Part shown: positions 8,038-16,891 of the stretch, piece by piece
Layout: every line of letters begins with the position of its first letter
How positions within the stretch are numbered: position 1 is the stretch's first letter
Assembly: GCA_947306175.1 (NCBI GenBank)
Contig: CAMZFV010000012.1
Coordinates: 1 to 64,000, forward strand
DNA: 64,000 nt
Direction of reading: 5' to 3'
Source: an uncultured Prevotellaceae bacterium
GTDB lineage: Bacteria > Bacteroidota > Bacteroidia > Bacteroidales > Muribaculaceae
Position numbers and translations under genes: made by a program
Notes under the pieces: model-generated
Seen by the model: only the letters and a program-made list of their open reading frames with translations
What the model was told of the DNA's origin: nothing
Database searches by the model: none

Positions 8038-10059
8038 ATGAGCAAAATTAATATTGATCGTATAGTACGTGATATCAAAACCAGGTCAACCAGTTTAACA
8101 CCGGTTATTGAAGCCGTATGCAATTCCATTGATGCCATTGGCGAAAGAAGAACTGACGGAAAGATTAGAATCGTGTTAAGAAGAGATGGCAGTCAAGATC
8201 TTGGGATAGATAATAACCCTATTAAAGGAGACATTATCTCTGTTGATATTATTGACAATGGCGAAGGTTTTACAGATGCGAATCGAGATTCGTTTGATAC
8301 TTTTCGTAGTGACTTAAAGATAAATATTGGGGGAAAAGGCTTTGGTCGCTTCATGTTTCTCAAGTACTTTAGCCACGTATCCATAGAAAGTATTTACCGT
8401 AAAGGCAACCAGTTCTATAGGCGCTCTTTCTCATTTGGTCATGCAAATGAGATAATTGAAAACGAGTCCAATGAATTACTATCAGGAGATAGTTTTCAAA
8501 CAGGGACAACAGTCCATTTGTCCTCCATAAAGAACAAAGACTTTGATAAGGGAATCGAGGTAATAGCCAGAAAACTAGTAGAAAGATTATTGGTATTCTT
8601 TGCCACAGGAGGACCTTATACTCCTACCATTTCTATAGAAGAAGAGGACGGAACAAATTCTATTATTCTCAACAACTATGTCGGTCCTAATTCCGATATT
8701 CAGCAAGTTGGTGATGACCATTCTATTGAGATTCAAGGAAAAGATCATCAATATCAGTTCACTGTTAAGGTATACAAGATATACTATTCCGCCATTACAA
8801 ATAAGATCTGTCTTACCGCGAACCAGAGAGAGGTTACGGATGCGTCCCTTCATACTTTTGTGCCAGAGTTTAAAGAAACAATGAGCGAGCTAACGGAAGA
8901 TGGAGTGCAAAAGAATTACATGGTAAAGGTGTATGTTCAAGGAAGCTACTTAAATGATAACGTGACGGTGGAAAGGGATGGTTTTTATTTCGATAAAGAA
9001 AACGAAAATGCTTTTTATGAACTATCTGAAAAGATAATTTATAAAGAGGCTTCAACTATAGCCAAGAAACTATTCTCTGTAGACATTCAAGAGAGATTCA
9101 ACAGGAAGAAAGAGACCGTAAAGCATTATGTTTTCTCACAAGCACCTTGGAACAAGACACTGCTCAAGGATGTGGATATGGACTCTATTCCTGTTGGTAT
9201 TACCAACTTTGATTTGGAAATGCGTTTCCAAAAAATAAAGTTTGATAAAGAAATGCGAGCTCGAACGGCTATTAAAGAATTTATGGAAAAAAGTGAGAAG
9301 GATACCATTGATGATACATCCCAGATCGAAGAGGATGTGAATGAAATTCTTGAACTTGTTACAGAAAGCCAAAAGAACGATTTGGCTCATTATGTATGTC
9401 AGCGCAAGAAGGTTATAGAGTTGTATGACGAGTTAAGAAAGAGAATGGAAAGTGGCAAGCCTCACAAAGAGAGTGAGATGCATAATTTGTTCTTCCCTAT
9501 GATTAAGACAGATCGTGAAGTTGATTATGATACTAATAATTTATGGCTACTTGATGAAAGATTTAATTTCACGCAATTCATAGCTTCTGATAAGGTTATT
9601 TCCAAGGTGGATCATAAAGAGCCAGACCTGGCATTGTTCTATGAAGAAGGCAAGTTTTTCCGCAATGGAGAGAATGTTATTACCTCACCTATTGCAATTG
9701 TAGAGTTTAAACGCCCAAAGCGTACGAATTACCCGGATAATGAGAATCCTATCAATCAAGCACTTCGTTATGCCCAAAAAATTTTGGATGGTAAATATGA
9801 AATGCCCGATGGTATTGAAAAAGTGGACGTTGATACCAATCGCACTCCAGTATATATTTACATTGTGTGCGACCTTGAGGCGAAAATAAGAGAATTTGCC
9901 AGAATGGCTGGTAGCTTATCTATATCTCCTGATAATGAAGGCTACTTTGGTTACTTGAAGGATTTTAATGCCTATATTGAGATTAAGAGTTATAAAAAAG
10001 TTATCTCAGATGCAAAAATGAGGAATCAGGTATTCTTTAGTAAGCTGGGGCTGGTATAA
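8038..10059 (+). CDS. GHKL ATPase fused to a PD-(D/E)XK-like C-terminal domain
   Basis: A protein of 673 residues. The N-terminal part is a GHKL (Hsp90/MutL/MORC-type) ATPase: N-box EAVCNSIDA (Glu 25, Asn 29, Asp 32), G1 box IIDNGEGF (Asp 73) and glycine-rich lid GGKGFGRF (98-105). A MutL/Hsp90-like middle region follows, and the C-terminal domain holds PDLALFYE (Asp 530) and IAIVEFKRPKR (Glu 556, Lys 558), a D...ExK nuclease-fold signature. The expected behaviour is an ATP-driven clamp coupled to a nuclease. The upstream HEPN-like gene is 18 bases away. I know of no named defence system with this exact pair; the defence role is inferred from neighbourhood and domains. Confidence 0.7.
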   Translation: MSKINIDRIVRDIKTRSTSLTPVIEAVCNSIDAIGERRTDGKIRIVLRRDGSQDLGIDNNPIKGDIISVDIIDNGEGFTDANRDSFDTFRSDLKINIGGKGFGRFMFLKYFSHVSIESIYRKGNQFYRRSFSFGHANEIIENESNELLSGDSFQTGTTVHLSSIKNKDFDKGIEVIARKLVERLLVFFATGGPYTPTISIEEEDGTNSIILNNYVGPNSDIQQVGDDHSIEIQGKDHQYQFTVKVYKIYYSAITNKICLTANQREVTDASLHTFVPEFKETMSELTEDGVQKNYMVKVYVQGSYLNDNVTVERDGFYFDKENENAFYELSEKIIYKEASTIAKKLFSVDIQERFNRKKETVKHYVFSQAPWNKTLLKDVDMDSIPVGITNFDLEMRFQKIKFDKEMRARTAIKEFMEKSEKDTIDDTSQIEEDVNEILELVTESQKNDLAHYVCQRKKVIELYDELRKRMESGKPHKESEMHNLFFPMIKTDREVDYDTNNLWLLDERFNFTQFIASDKVISKVDHKEPDLALFYEEGKFFRNGENVITSPIAIVEFKRPKRTNYPDNENPINQALRYAQKILDGKYEMPDGIEKVDVDTNRTPVYIYIVCDLEAKIREFARMAGSLSISPDNEGYFGYLKDFNAYIEIKSYKKVISDAKMRNQVFFSKLGLV

Positions 10060-10286
10060 TTAAGACCTATAGGTAATAAATCATGCGGTGAGGACGAGCG
10101 AGTATAAAAAAGCGGTATACGTTCGTTTAAGAGTAAAGAGTTCAATATAGTGGACTTGCTTTCACCTCAGACAGATGAGCCAGCATGCATTTTCTGATTG
10201 TTACAAATGCACATCGACAACTCAAAGTATGTGTCGATCATGGAATACCTGTTTGCTATTTAGTCAGTGTTAAAGGCAAAATGACC

Positions 10287-10434
10287 GTTAAACTAAGTCA
10301 AAAGTGTTAAATGTAAAGGCTTTGAAAGTTGTACTTCAAAACTCTACCACATTTGTACCGTTTAGTTGGTAACTATTTGATAATCAATAAGTTGCACATT
10401 CTGCATCGGAAAATAATATACTGATAATCAATAT
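10287..10434 (+). repeat. Dispersed three-box leader element, copy B
   Basis: About 145 bases nearly identical to copy C at 12264-12411. They share GTCAAAAGTGTTAAATGT, GGCTTTGAAAGTTGTACT, CAAAACTCTACCA, ATTTGTAC and TGATAATCAAT in the same order and spacing, and each ends with a second TGATAATCAAT-like box. Copies B and C bracket the second ATPase gene as direct repeats. Confidence 0.75.
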
Positions 10435-10663
10435 GTTAAAACTTTTTGAAAAGAAAGTAGACGCATCCCGTCAAAAAGTTATCCTATTCATTGTCAATAC
10501 TTTAAGCTTCTTATTTAGACTCAATCCAAGCATTTTTCTTTGATTTTTCTACCGCGCTTTGGGGGTGATATTATTTGAAAAGTGTAATTTTTGCAGCAGA
10601 AAAAACATTGAAAAGTGTAGTTATTTGTACTTTGAAAGGCTGGTACAAGATACAATTTGTTTT

Positions 10664-10744
10664 TTGAGAATTTCGGCATATTTCGGTATTCAACCATTGA
10701 GAATTTCGGCAATATTAGATATTCAACCATTGAGAATTTCGGCA
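10664..10744 (+). repeat. Three direct repeats, 33-bp period, upstream of ATPase promoter
   Basis: Units beginning TTGAGAATTTCGGCA start at 10664, 10697 and 10730 (period exactly 33). The first two end ATTCAACCA; the third is cut short. They stop 16 bases before the -33 element of the ATPase promoter. The layout matches the 23-bp array before the first ATPase, but the sequence is unrelated. Confidence 0.75.
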
Positions 10745-10760
10745 TTATTTGCACTTTTCC

Positions 10761-10791
10761 TTTGATATTTGGGATTTTATGGTTACATTTG
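10761..10791 (+). promoter_or_regulatory. Promoter of the second AAA/DUF4143 ATPase
   Basis: TTTG (10761-10764), 19 bases, then TACATTTG (10784-10791) fits the Bacteroidetes consensus. It places the transcript start close to the ATG at 10815, which supports that start over an in-frame ATG further upstream. Confidence 0.7.
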
Positions 10792-10814
10792 CACCTGATA
10801 ATACAAAGAGGAAA

Positions 10815-12182
10815 ATGGCAGAAAGAATTTTCAGACGCAAAATATACGAGCAAATGCTGAGTTGGAAGCAAAATCAGCACGGAACGACAGCACTTCTTAT
10901 CAGGGGTGCAAGGCGTGTCGGCAAGTCCACTGTTGCCGAGGTATTTGCCCGTAATGAATACGAGAGCTACATATTAGTTGACTTCTCAACAGCAACGCAA
11001 GCAACACATCGTTTGTTTGAAGATGTCTCCAATCTGGACTACATCTTCACACAACTGCAACTTAACTATCGGACGAATCTGAAGCCACGCAAGTCAGTCA
11101 TTATCTTCGATGAAATTCAGAAGCAGCCGTTGGCACGGCAAGCCATTAAAACACTTGTGGCTGATGGTCGTTACGATTATATTGAGACTGGGTCTCTGTT
11201 AAGCATCAAGCGTAAAGGGAAATCGGCTAGCAAGGAAAACCAGCGGAAAAACATTCTTATTCCCAGTGAGGAGACACGCCTTGATATGTACCCCATGGAT
11301 TATGAGGAATTCCGTTGGGCATTGGGAGACAACGATACCATTCCACTCTTGCGCACTATGTTCAACAGCCTAAGTCCTCTAAGTGACGATACCAACCGTC
11401 GAATGATGCGTGATTTTCGTCTGTATGTCTTGGTTGGAGGCATGCCCCAGGCGGTCAACGACTACATTGACACACACGATTTGAGTATTGTTGACCAGCG
11501 CAAGCGCAGCATCCTTGACCTCTACGATGAGGATTTCTACGAATTGGATCCGTCAGGGCAGACCTCAGATTTGTTTCACGCTATCCCATCCCAACTAAAC
11601 AGCAACGCCTCTCGCTATCAGGTAAGCAGCGTGATTGCAGGAGGGAAACTGGACCGTCTGAGAGAACAGATAACCATTCTTAAAGATTCAATGACCGCAA
11701 ACTTGGCTTATCACGCCAATGACCCAAGTGCAGGCTTGGCATCACACATCAACCGCGACCAGTTCAAATTGTATTGTGGAGATACGGGACTGTTCGTCAC
11801 TCTCGCTTTCTGGGACGATGCATTTACAGAGAATGTCATTTACCAAAAATTGTTGAGCGACAAACTGAACGCAGATGTGGGCTACGTATATGAGAACGTG
11901 GTATCGCAGATGCTGACAGCCGCAGGACATAAGTTGTATTACCATACGTGGCCAACACCATCGGGCAAGCATAACTATGAAATAGACTTCCTGTTGTCGC
12001 GTAAGGCTAAAGTGTGCCCGATAGAAGTTAAGTCATCGACATCCAATGTCCATGTTTCAATTGATGAATTCCAAAAGAAGTTCTCGGCTCGCATCCTTCA
12101 ACGATACCTCCTTCATTCGAAGGACATTCGGAAAGAACGGGACTTGATAATGCTGCCAATGTATATGGCAATGTTTCTTTAG
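10815..12182 (+). CDS. AAA-type ATPase with DUF4143 domain (second copy)
   Basis: A protein of about 455 residues from MAERIFRRKIYEQM. The P-loop is GARRVGKS near the N-terminus, IIFDEIQ is a Walker B-like strand, and a DUF4143 C-terminal part carries YEIDFLLSRKAKVCPIEVKSS (D...ExK). It is only distantly similar to the ATPase at 5362. The upstream ATG at 10749 would place the promoter inside the gene, so I reject it. The gene is bracketed by direct-repeat leader elements about 1.98 kb apart and preceded by three 33-bp repeats, so it looks like a self-contained cassette. Its biochemical role is not established for the family. Confidence 0.8.
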   Translation: MAERIFRRKIYEQMLSWKQNQHGTTALLIRGARRVGKSTVAEVFARNEYESYILVDFSTATQATHRLFEDVSNLDYIFTQLQLNYRTNLKPRKSVIIFDEIQKQPLARQAIKTLVADGRYDYIETGSLLSIKRKGKSASKENQRKNILIPSEETRLDMYPMDYEEFRWALGDNDTIPLLRTMFNSLSPLSDDTNRRMMRDFRLYVLVGGMPQAVNDYIDTHDLSIVDQRKRSILDLYDEDFYELDPSGQTSDLFHAIPSQLNSNASRYQVSSVIAGGKLDRLREQITILKDSMTANLAYHANDPSAGLASHINRDQFKLYCGDTGLFVTLAFWDDAFTENVIYQKLLSDKLNADVGYVYENVVSQMLTAAGHKLYYHTWPTPSGKHNYEIDFLLSRKAKVCPIEVKSSTSNVHVSIDEFQKKFSARILQRYLLHSKDIRKERDLIMLPMYMAMFL

Positions 12183-12263
12183 AGCGATCAGCTTATGGAT
12201 TTGAAACTATTCCGTTAAGATTAAGATGATGGTCAAAATCCCCGTTTTTGGCTCATTTCGATC

Positions 12264-12411
12264 GTTAAACTTGGTCAAAAGTGTTAAATGTGAAGGCTTT
12301 GAAAGTTGTACTGCAAAACTCTACCATATTTGTACTATTTAATATATAAATATCTGATAATCAATTAGTTGCATATTCTGCATCGGCAAATAGTTGATTA
12401 TCAATAATTTA
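12264..12411 (+). repeat. Dispersed three-box leader element, copy C
   Basis: Box 1 GTCAAAAGTGTTAAA at 12274, box 2 CATATTTGTAC at 12325 and box 3 TGATAATCAAT at 12355, spaced exactly as in copy B, with a second TGATTATCAAT at about 12395. It lies between the second ATPase and the MerR-type gene. Confidence 0.75.
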
Positions 12412-12436
12412 AAGTAATTCGGATAAACTATTGCTG

Positions 12437-12460
12437 AAGTCCTCATTTTGAGGGCTTTGT
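12437..12460 (+). terminator. Possible weak Rho-independent terminator
   Basis: An 8-bp stem (12437-12444 with 12450-12457, including one G-T pair) with loop ATTTT is followed by TTTGTTGTG. It lies about 255 bases after the ATPase stop. Confidence 0.35.
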
Positions 12461-12554
12461 TGTGTTAAATCCATGTTAAATTTTTCATTTCTCTTGACTC
12501 GTCCCTAAGGGCATGCCTTAACTTCGCAATCGCTTAGCAAATACATCGCGCGAT

Positions 12555-13379
12555 ATGGGTAAGAATACAAGGTTAAAAATTGGAGAGTTCTCCCAGTTGA
12601 TGCAGGTTACGGTAAAGACCCTACGTCACTACGAGCAGAAGGGTCTGCTGTTGCCTGACGAGGTGGACGAGTGGACTGGCTACCGCTACTACAGCATCGA
12701 CCAAATGCAGAAGCTTCAAGCCATCCGTGACATGCAACAGCTCGGCTTTTCGTTGGATGAGATCAAGGATTTGTTCGAGGACAACTCGCATATCCCAAGC
12801 ATCCGGCAATTGACTGAGAAAATCAAGGAAACGGAGGCACAGCTGAAGGCACTGATAGCCCGTCGCAACCAGCTGCTCGACTGGAGGAACGCTCGCAAAG
12901 AAATGAAGACAATGGAAAAATTCAGCATTCAATCGCTGCCCGAAATCATCGTGGCTAGCCATCGTGAAGTCATCCCCAACTACGCCGCCCTAGGTCCGCT
13001 GTGTGTCGAGAAGATCGGCCCCGAAATGCAGCGCCTCGGTTGCAAGTGTCCACCGCCTGGCTACTGCTTCACCGTGGAGCACAACAAGGAGTACACACCA
13101 ACGGACATCGACATCGAGTATTGTGAACAGGTGGAGGAGATGGGCGAGGACAGCGCCATCATCCAGTTCAAACGCCTGCCCGCCGTCCCCCGTGCACTCT
13201 GCATGAAGCACATTGGACCCTACGAACGCTTCTACGAGTCGTTCACCGAGGCTTTCCGCTACATCGAGGAGCACGGCATGAAGCCCGTCGGCCAGCACCG
13301 CACATGCTACATCGACGGAGCCTGGAACCAGGAAGACCCTGAGAAATGGCTTTCTATTATTCAGATACCGATAGAGTAA
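12555..13379 (+). CDS. MerR family regulator with GyrI-like effector-binding domain
   Basis: A protein of 274 residues. The N-terminal winged helix KIGEFSQLMQVTVKTLRHYEQKGLLLPDEV...GYRYYS is classic MerR. A coiled-coil dimer helix (about 90-125) follows, then a GyrI-like/BltR-type ligand-binding domain (about 130-274) ending in the typical WLSIIQIPIE. Such proteins sense hydrophobic or cationic small molecules and activate efflux or resistance genes by untwisting a 19-20 bp spacer. No efflux gene is adjacent, so the target is unknown. GC content rises from this gene rightward, marking the edge of the AT-rich island. Confidence 0.88.
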   Translation: MGKNTRLKIGEFSQLMQVTVKTLRHYEQKGLLLPDEVDEWTGYRYYSIDQMQKLQAIRDMQQLGFSLDEIKDLFEDNSHIPSIRQLTEKIKETEAQLKALIARRNQLLDWRNARKEMKTMEKFSIQSLPEIIVASHREVIPNYAALGPLCVEKIGPEMQRLGCKCPPPGYCFTVEHNKEYTPTDIDIEYCEQVEEMGEDSAIIQFKRLPAVPRALCMKHIGPYERFYESFTEAFRYIEEHGMKPVGQHRTCYIDGAWNQEDPEKWLSIIQIPIE

Positions 13380-13558
13380 AAGTTCATCCTAACTGCCTCA
13401 CAAAGAATGGAGTGGTCAGGTTGATTTCTAGGAAAACATCGAAGGTGTTAGTGAAATTGTATCAATAGTTCACACCTGGAATTTGGTACAAACGAGGAGG
13501 AAGACCATCACATCTCCCTCCTCGTTTATTGTTACTCGGCCGCAAGGCGGCTGTTCAG

Positions 13559-14860
13559 TTAATTCCAGTTCCCAGTCAGCAAGTAGTCGATGAGGCTAGT
13601 TAAGTCATCGATGCTGAGGCGGCCATCGGCATTCACGTCGGCCTGATTGATACCAGCTGAAGTCCCTGCCAACAGGATGTCGATGAGAGTAGTGACGTCA
13701 TCGATGCCGATCTTGCCGTCACCGTTGACATCACCGAGAAGCTGTTCACGGTTGGGATATAGACCCACATACATCGCCTGCCAGTCATCATAGGTGTACT
13801 GGAGCACGTTGAGCAAGGCGACATCAAAGTAACCGTTTTCCAATCCATACCACCCCCAATTGACATGAACAAGTCCGTTCTCGTCATAGCCGTCGATGAT
13901 GAAATTATGTCCAGCCAGGATACCCTCAACGATATTGATGTCTTTGGCCGAATATAAAATCGGGTTGCCCGAGGACAACATGCTGTAGATCATCTCCATC
14001 CACTTGGGCTCGTCATAGCGCGTCCTAGGAACATAATGGGCCGTGTCGTTGTAGTTGAAGTGCTTGGTGAAAGCCTCGACCAAGCGTTCGTCGGTTGTGC
14101 CACCGCCCAGCCAATTCCATGTTGTTCTGGACGCGACCCCGCAATGATAACATAACTGAGCAACTGCCATTCCTTGCTCGAGGGTGTATTCACCTTGATA
14201 ATCATCAATCATGTTATCCCAATCGTAGGTGGCCTGCTCAAAGTCGACATGAACGGTCACATCGCCCTGATCATACTTCACCGTCACCGATTCCTCCCCC
14301 TTACCATGCTTGGGGAACTTGTAGTAATACATGTACTGGGCCATCGCCAGGGGACCGCATCCCACGGGATAGTGACCCGCATCGGGAGTGTAGGTGCCAT
14401 ATAGGCTGAAGTCTGAGACATAAGAGTCAAACGGACACATGAATTTGAAGGGCTCCCGCTGGCCCCATGTGGTAGTCAACAGAGGTTGAACCGAAGTGGG
14501 AAAACGGTTAGGATCGGGCTTGGTGGTTTCACGTTGAGGCTGTTGCTGGAGCATCACTTTCCTGGTAGCGTTCAGCCACCAATTGAACCCTGGATTGTCA
14601 TCCGACAGATTCAATGTGCTATTGGGAGAATAAGCCAAAACAGCTGGCTCATTGTCATCGCTGGAGACGATAGCAAAACCGCCGCCTGCTTGGCGATAGA
14701 GCGCCATTCCGGGATAATAGGCCACCTGTTCAAGCAGCCGCGAGGACTTGAGGACACGATTTGCCTCCGAACGCATTTGGGCATCGCTCCTGACGCCTGC
14801 TGGTGCCGACCCTGCCACCATAGCAGTCAGCACAACAATAAGAAACTTCAGTGATTTCAT
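13559..14860 (-). CDS. Secreted C10 (streptopain-type) cysteine protease with dockerin tail
   Basis: The start at 14860 gives a signal peptide (MKSLKFLIVVLTAMVAGSAP); a longer frame to 14908 lacks one at its tip. A Spi-type prodomain (about 25-115) precedes the C10 peptidase domain: TTTWGQREPF, catalytic GCGPLAMAQYMYYY (Cys 168), GHNFIIDGYDENG (catalytic His) and HVNWGW. Streptopain relatives usually read GCVATA after the glycine, so GCGPLA is a small deviation. The C-terminus is a dockerin type I pair: GDVNGDGKIGIDDVTTLIDILL and ADVNADGRLSIDDLTSLIDYLL. The product is probably exported; a host- or diet-protein-degrading role is typical for the family (SpeB, interpain). Confidence 0.85.
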   Translation of the reverse strand: MKSLKFLIVVLTAMVAGSAPAGVRSDAQMRSEANRVLKSSRLLEQVAYYPGMALYRQAGGGFAIVSSDDNEPAVLAYSPNSTLNLSDDNPGFNWWLNATRKVMLQQQPQRETTKPDPNRFPTSVQPLLTTTWGQREPFKFMCPFDSYVSDFSLYGTYTPDAGHYPVGCGPLAMAQYMYYYKFPKHGKGEESVTVKYDQGDVTVHVDFEQATYDWDNMIDDYQGEYTLEQGMAVAQLCYHCGVASRTTWNWLGGGTTDERLVEAFTKHFNYNDTAHYVPRTRYDEPKWMEMIYSMLSSGNPILYSAKDINIVEGILAGHNFIIDGYDENGLVHVNWGWYGLENGYFDVALLNVLQYTYDDWQAMYVGLYPNREQLLGDVNGDGKIGIDDVTTLIDILLAGTSAGINQADVNADGRLSIDDLTSLIDYLLTGNWN

Positions 14861-14866
14861 AAGCAC

Positions 14867-15115
14867 ATGGTGCAACACAAGGATATCAATCATTTCCTGT
14901 CCTTGCATCTATACCCTAAGGGAAATGTTCATTTCCATGGCGATGAGAAACATGTGGGAGCGGTGGAATACTACCGACATTGGCTTGGGCCAGAAGGAAA
15001 GAAGTCATGGACGGCAATAACCTTTGAAGAACTGTTCAAACTGATGGAAAAGAACTATACCGACCAAGATGGCAGTAATTGGGTCAATTACTTAAAAGAC
15101 CGCTATCTGTTCTAG
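14867..15115 (+). pseudogene. C-terminal remnant of an unrecognised gene
   Basis: An 82-codon frame (from about NHFLSLHLYPKGNVHFHG to NYLKDRYLF) reads like the natural C-terminus of a longer protein, but has no room for an N-terminal part: its upstream end runs into the signal-peptide region of the divergent protease gene, with an in-frame stop at 14852. A strong terminator 127 bases downstream is consistent with a former gene end. I cannot name the family. Confidence 0.35.
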
Positions 15116-15241
15116 CGAATGATAGAGCACTAGCCGGAATCTTCATCCACCTCGTCCTTGACCGTCTCAACCACATTCTCCTCAGCAAACCTGTCTGCGT
15201 CCAATTCTTCTGAGGCCGCTAGTTAGAGAATGACGAACTCG

Positions 15242-15278
15242 AAATCTGTAAAATGTCCCGTTTTTACAGATTTTTTTG
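15242..15278 (+). terminator. Rho-independent terminator
   Basis: A 12-bp perfect stem, AAATCTGTAAAA (15242-15253) with TTTTACAGATTT (15262-15273), and an 8-base loop, then a T-run. It lies downstream of the gene remnant, and its tail overlaps the -33 box of the next promoter. Confidence 0.7.
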
Positions 15279-15305
15279 CGTTTTGGTGTTATTTGACTAT
15301 TTTTG
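15275..15305 (+). promoter_or_regulatory. Promoter of the GH109 gene
   Basis: TTTG (15275-15278), 19 bases, TATTTTTG (15298-15305). The ATG follows at 15342. Confidence 0.65.
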
Positions 15306-15341
15306 TGTTCTAAATCAAGAGACTAATCAAAATCTACATTT

Positions 15342-16868
15342 ATGAAGCAGCGATATATCATTTCACTTCTTTTGGCGGCTCTCGTGCTGCTGCCGATAAA
15401 GGCGCAGACGCCTTTCAACTGGCCCTATACCATCCAGGACGGAACCATTGTCACGCAGGTGCCTGAGCGACCTGCTGGGCAGCAGTCGGCATTAGGACTC
15501 ACGGTACCTAAAATACCTGTTGTCAGGGTGGCGTTTGTCGGCTTGGGAATGCGTGGCCCCGATGCGGTGGAGCGCTGGACACACATCCCTGGTATCGAGG
15601 TGAAGGCCTTGTGCGACCATGAGCGCGACCGCGCAGAGGCCTGCCAAGAAATCCTGAAAAAGGCTTCCATGCCCGCCGCTGACGTCTATTACGGGGAAGA
15701 TGGCTACAAGGACCTCTGCCGCCGCGCCGACATCGATGTCGTGTATATCGCCACCGACTGGATCCACCACTATCTGGTGGCTCGGGAGGCCCTAGAGCAC
15801 GGTCACCATGTCGCCATCGAGGTGCCCTCGGCGATGAATATGACTGAAATTTGGTCGCTCATCAATCTGAGCGAGAGTAAACGCTTGCACGTGATGATGC
15901 TCGAGAACTGCTGCTACGACTTCTTCGAACTCAATTCGCTCCACATGGCGCAGCAGGGCCTGTTGGGCGAGGTTATCTATGTGCAAGGAGCCTATCGCCA
16001 CGAGCTCTCGCCCTATTGGGACGAGTATTGGAAACGTGGTGCCGACGACAAACTGGGTTGGCGCCTGGACTATAACAGCAAATTCCGCGGCGATGTGTAT
16101 CCCACCCATGGTCTCGGCCCCATTGCCCAAGTGTTGAACATCCACCGCGGCGACCGCATGAAAACCCTTGTGGCGATGGATACCCGCTCCTTCAACGGAA
16201 AGGAACTGGTTAAGGATCGCACTGGCGAGGATTGCCCGAACTTCAGGAACGGCGATCATACTACCACACTTATCTCGACCGAGAACGGCAAGGTCATCGA
16301 GGTGCACCACAACGTGATGACACCGCAGCCCTATAACCGCATGTACCAGCTCACGGGCACCAAGGGTTTTGTCAACAAATACCCCGTCCAGGGCTATGCC
16401 TTGGCCAAAGACGAGATGACCAAAGCCGGAATAACTGTCAGCAAGGATTACACGGGCCACTCCTACCTGAACAAGGAAGACACCGAGGCGCTCCTGAACT
16501 CATTCACCTCACCCCTCGTGCTTCGCTATGGCGAAGAGGCTAGGGAAGTGGGCGGACACGGTGGCATGGACTTCATCATGGACTCGCGCCTGGTTTATTG
16601 CCTGCAAAACGGACTGCCCCTCGACATCGACGTCTATGACCTGGCCGAGTGGTGTTGCCTCGCTGAACTAGGCAGCATCTCGATGGACAATGGCAACCTG
16701 CCCGTGCAGGTGCCTGATTTCACCCGAGGCGAGTGGAATAAAACCAAAGGTTACCGCCATGCCCTGGCTTCTCCTGAGGAAGAGGCCGCCACACGGGCTG
16801 CCGCCAGCGCCTTCACCGAGCAGCTGAAGGCCCGCGGCGCCAAATACTGGGAAAAAGTCGCTGATTAG
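15342..16868 (+). CDS. GH109-like exported glycosidase (Gfo/Idh/MocA fold)
   Basis: A protein of 508 residues with signal peptide MKQRYIISLLLAALVLLPIKAQ. An NAD-binding Rossmann domain with VGLGMRGPDAVERW begins near residue 66. Typical GH109 sequence follows: VYIATDWIHHY, HVAIEVPSAM, MMLENCCYDFFE and YPTHGLGPIAQVLNI. GH109 enzymes (type: Elizabethkingia NagA) remove alpha-linked N-acetylgalactosamine by an NAD-dependent redox mechanism, with bound NAD recycled each turn. The gene has its own promoter and terminator boundary. A sugar kinase follows after 171 bases, consistent with GalNAc salvage from mucin or blood-group-like glycans. The substrate is inferred from the family. Confidence 0.85.
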   Translation: MKQRYIISLLLAALVLLPIKAQTPFNWPYTIQDGTIVTQVPERPAGQQSALGLTVPKIPVVRVAFVGLGMRGPDAVERWTHIPGIEVKALCDHERDRAEACQEILKKASMPAADVYYGEDGYKDLCRRADIDVVYIATDWIHHYLVAREALEHGHHVAIEVPSAMNMTEIWSLINLSESKRLHVMMLENCCYDFFELNSLHMAQQGLLGEVIYVQGAYRHELSPYWDEYWKRGADDKLGWRLDYNSKFRGDVYPTHGLGPIAQVLNIHRGDRMKTLVAMDTRSFNGKELVKDRTGEDCPNFRNGDHTTTLISTENGKVIEVHHNVMTPQPYNRMYQLTGTKGFVNKYPVQGYALAKDEMTKAGITVSKDYTGHSYLNKEDTEALLNSFTSPLVLRYGEEAREVGGHGGMDFIMDSRLVYCLQNGLPLDIDVYDLAEWCCLAELGSISMDNGNLPVQVPDFTRGEWNKTKGYRHALASPEEEAATRAAASAFTEQLKARGAKYWEKVAD

Positions 16869-16891
16869 TGACAGTTTCTACCACGAAGTTT

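Larger units (their letters stand above)
10060..10814. other. Long gap before the second ATPase: leader element, repeats, promoter
   Basis: Of 755 bases, the first 225 show nothing I recognise. Then come copy B of the dispersed leader element (about 10287-10434), three 33-bp tandem repeats (10664-10744) and a promoter (10761-10791). ORFs overlapping this region on either strand are short and low-complexity and are not credible genes. Confidence 0.6.
12183..12554. other. Gap holding leader element copy C and a weak terminator
   Basis: Of 372 bases, most is copy C of the dispersed leader element (12264-12411). A small hairpin AAGTCCTC/GAGGGCTT with a T-rich tail follows at 12437-12460. No ORF is credible. 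Confidence 0.55.

Noticed and set aside
10521..10880. 119-codon frame on the minus strand over the 33-bp repeats
   Set aside because: Its sequence is just the tandem repeat read in reverse and it overlaps the ATPase promoter and start.
14748..15020. 90-codon frame overlapping the protease start and the gene remnant
   Set aside because: It overlaps two better-supported frames, and its product has no recognisable features.
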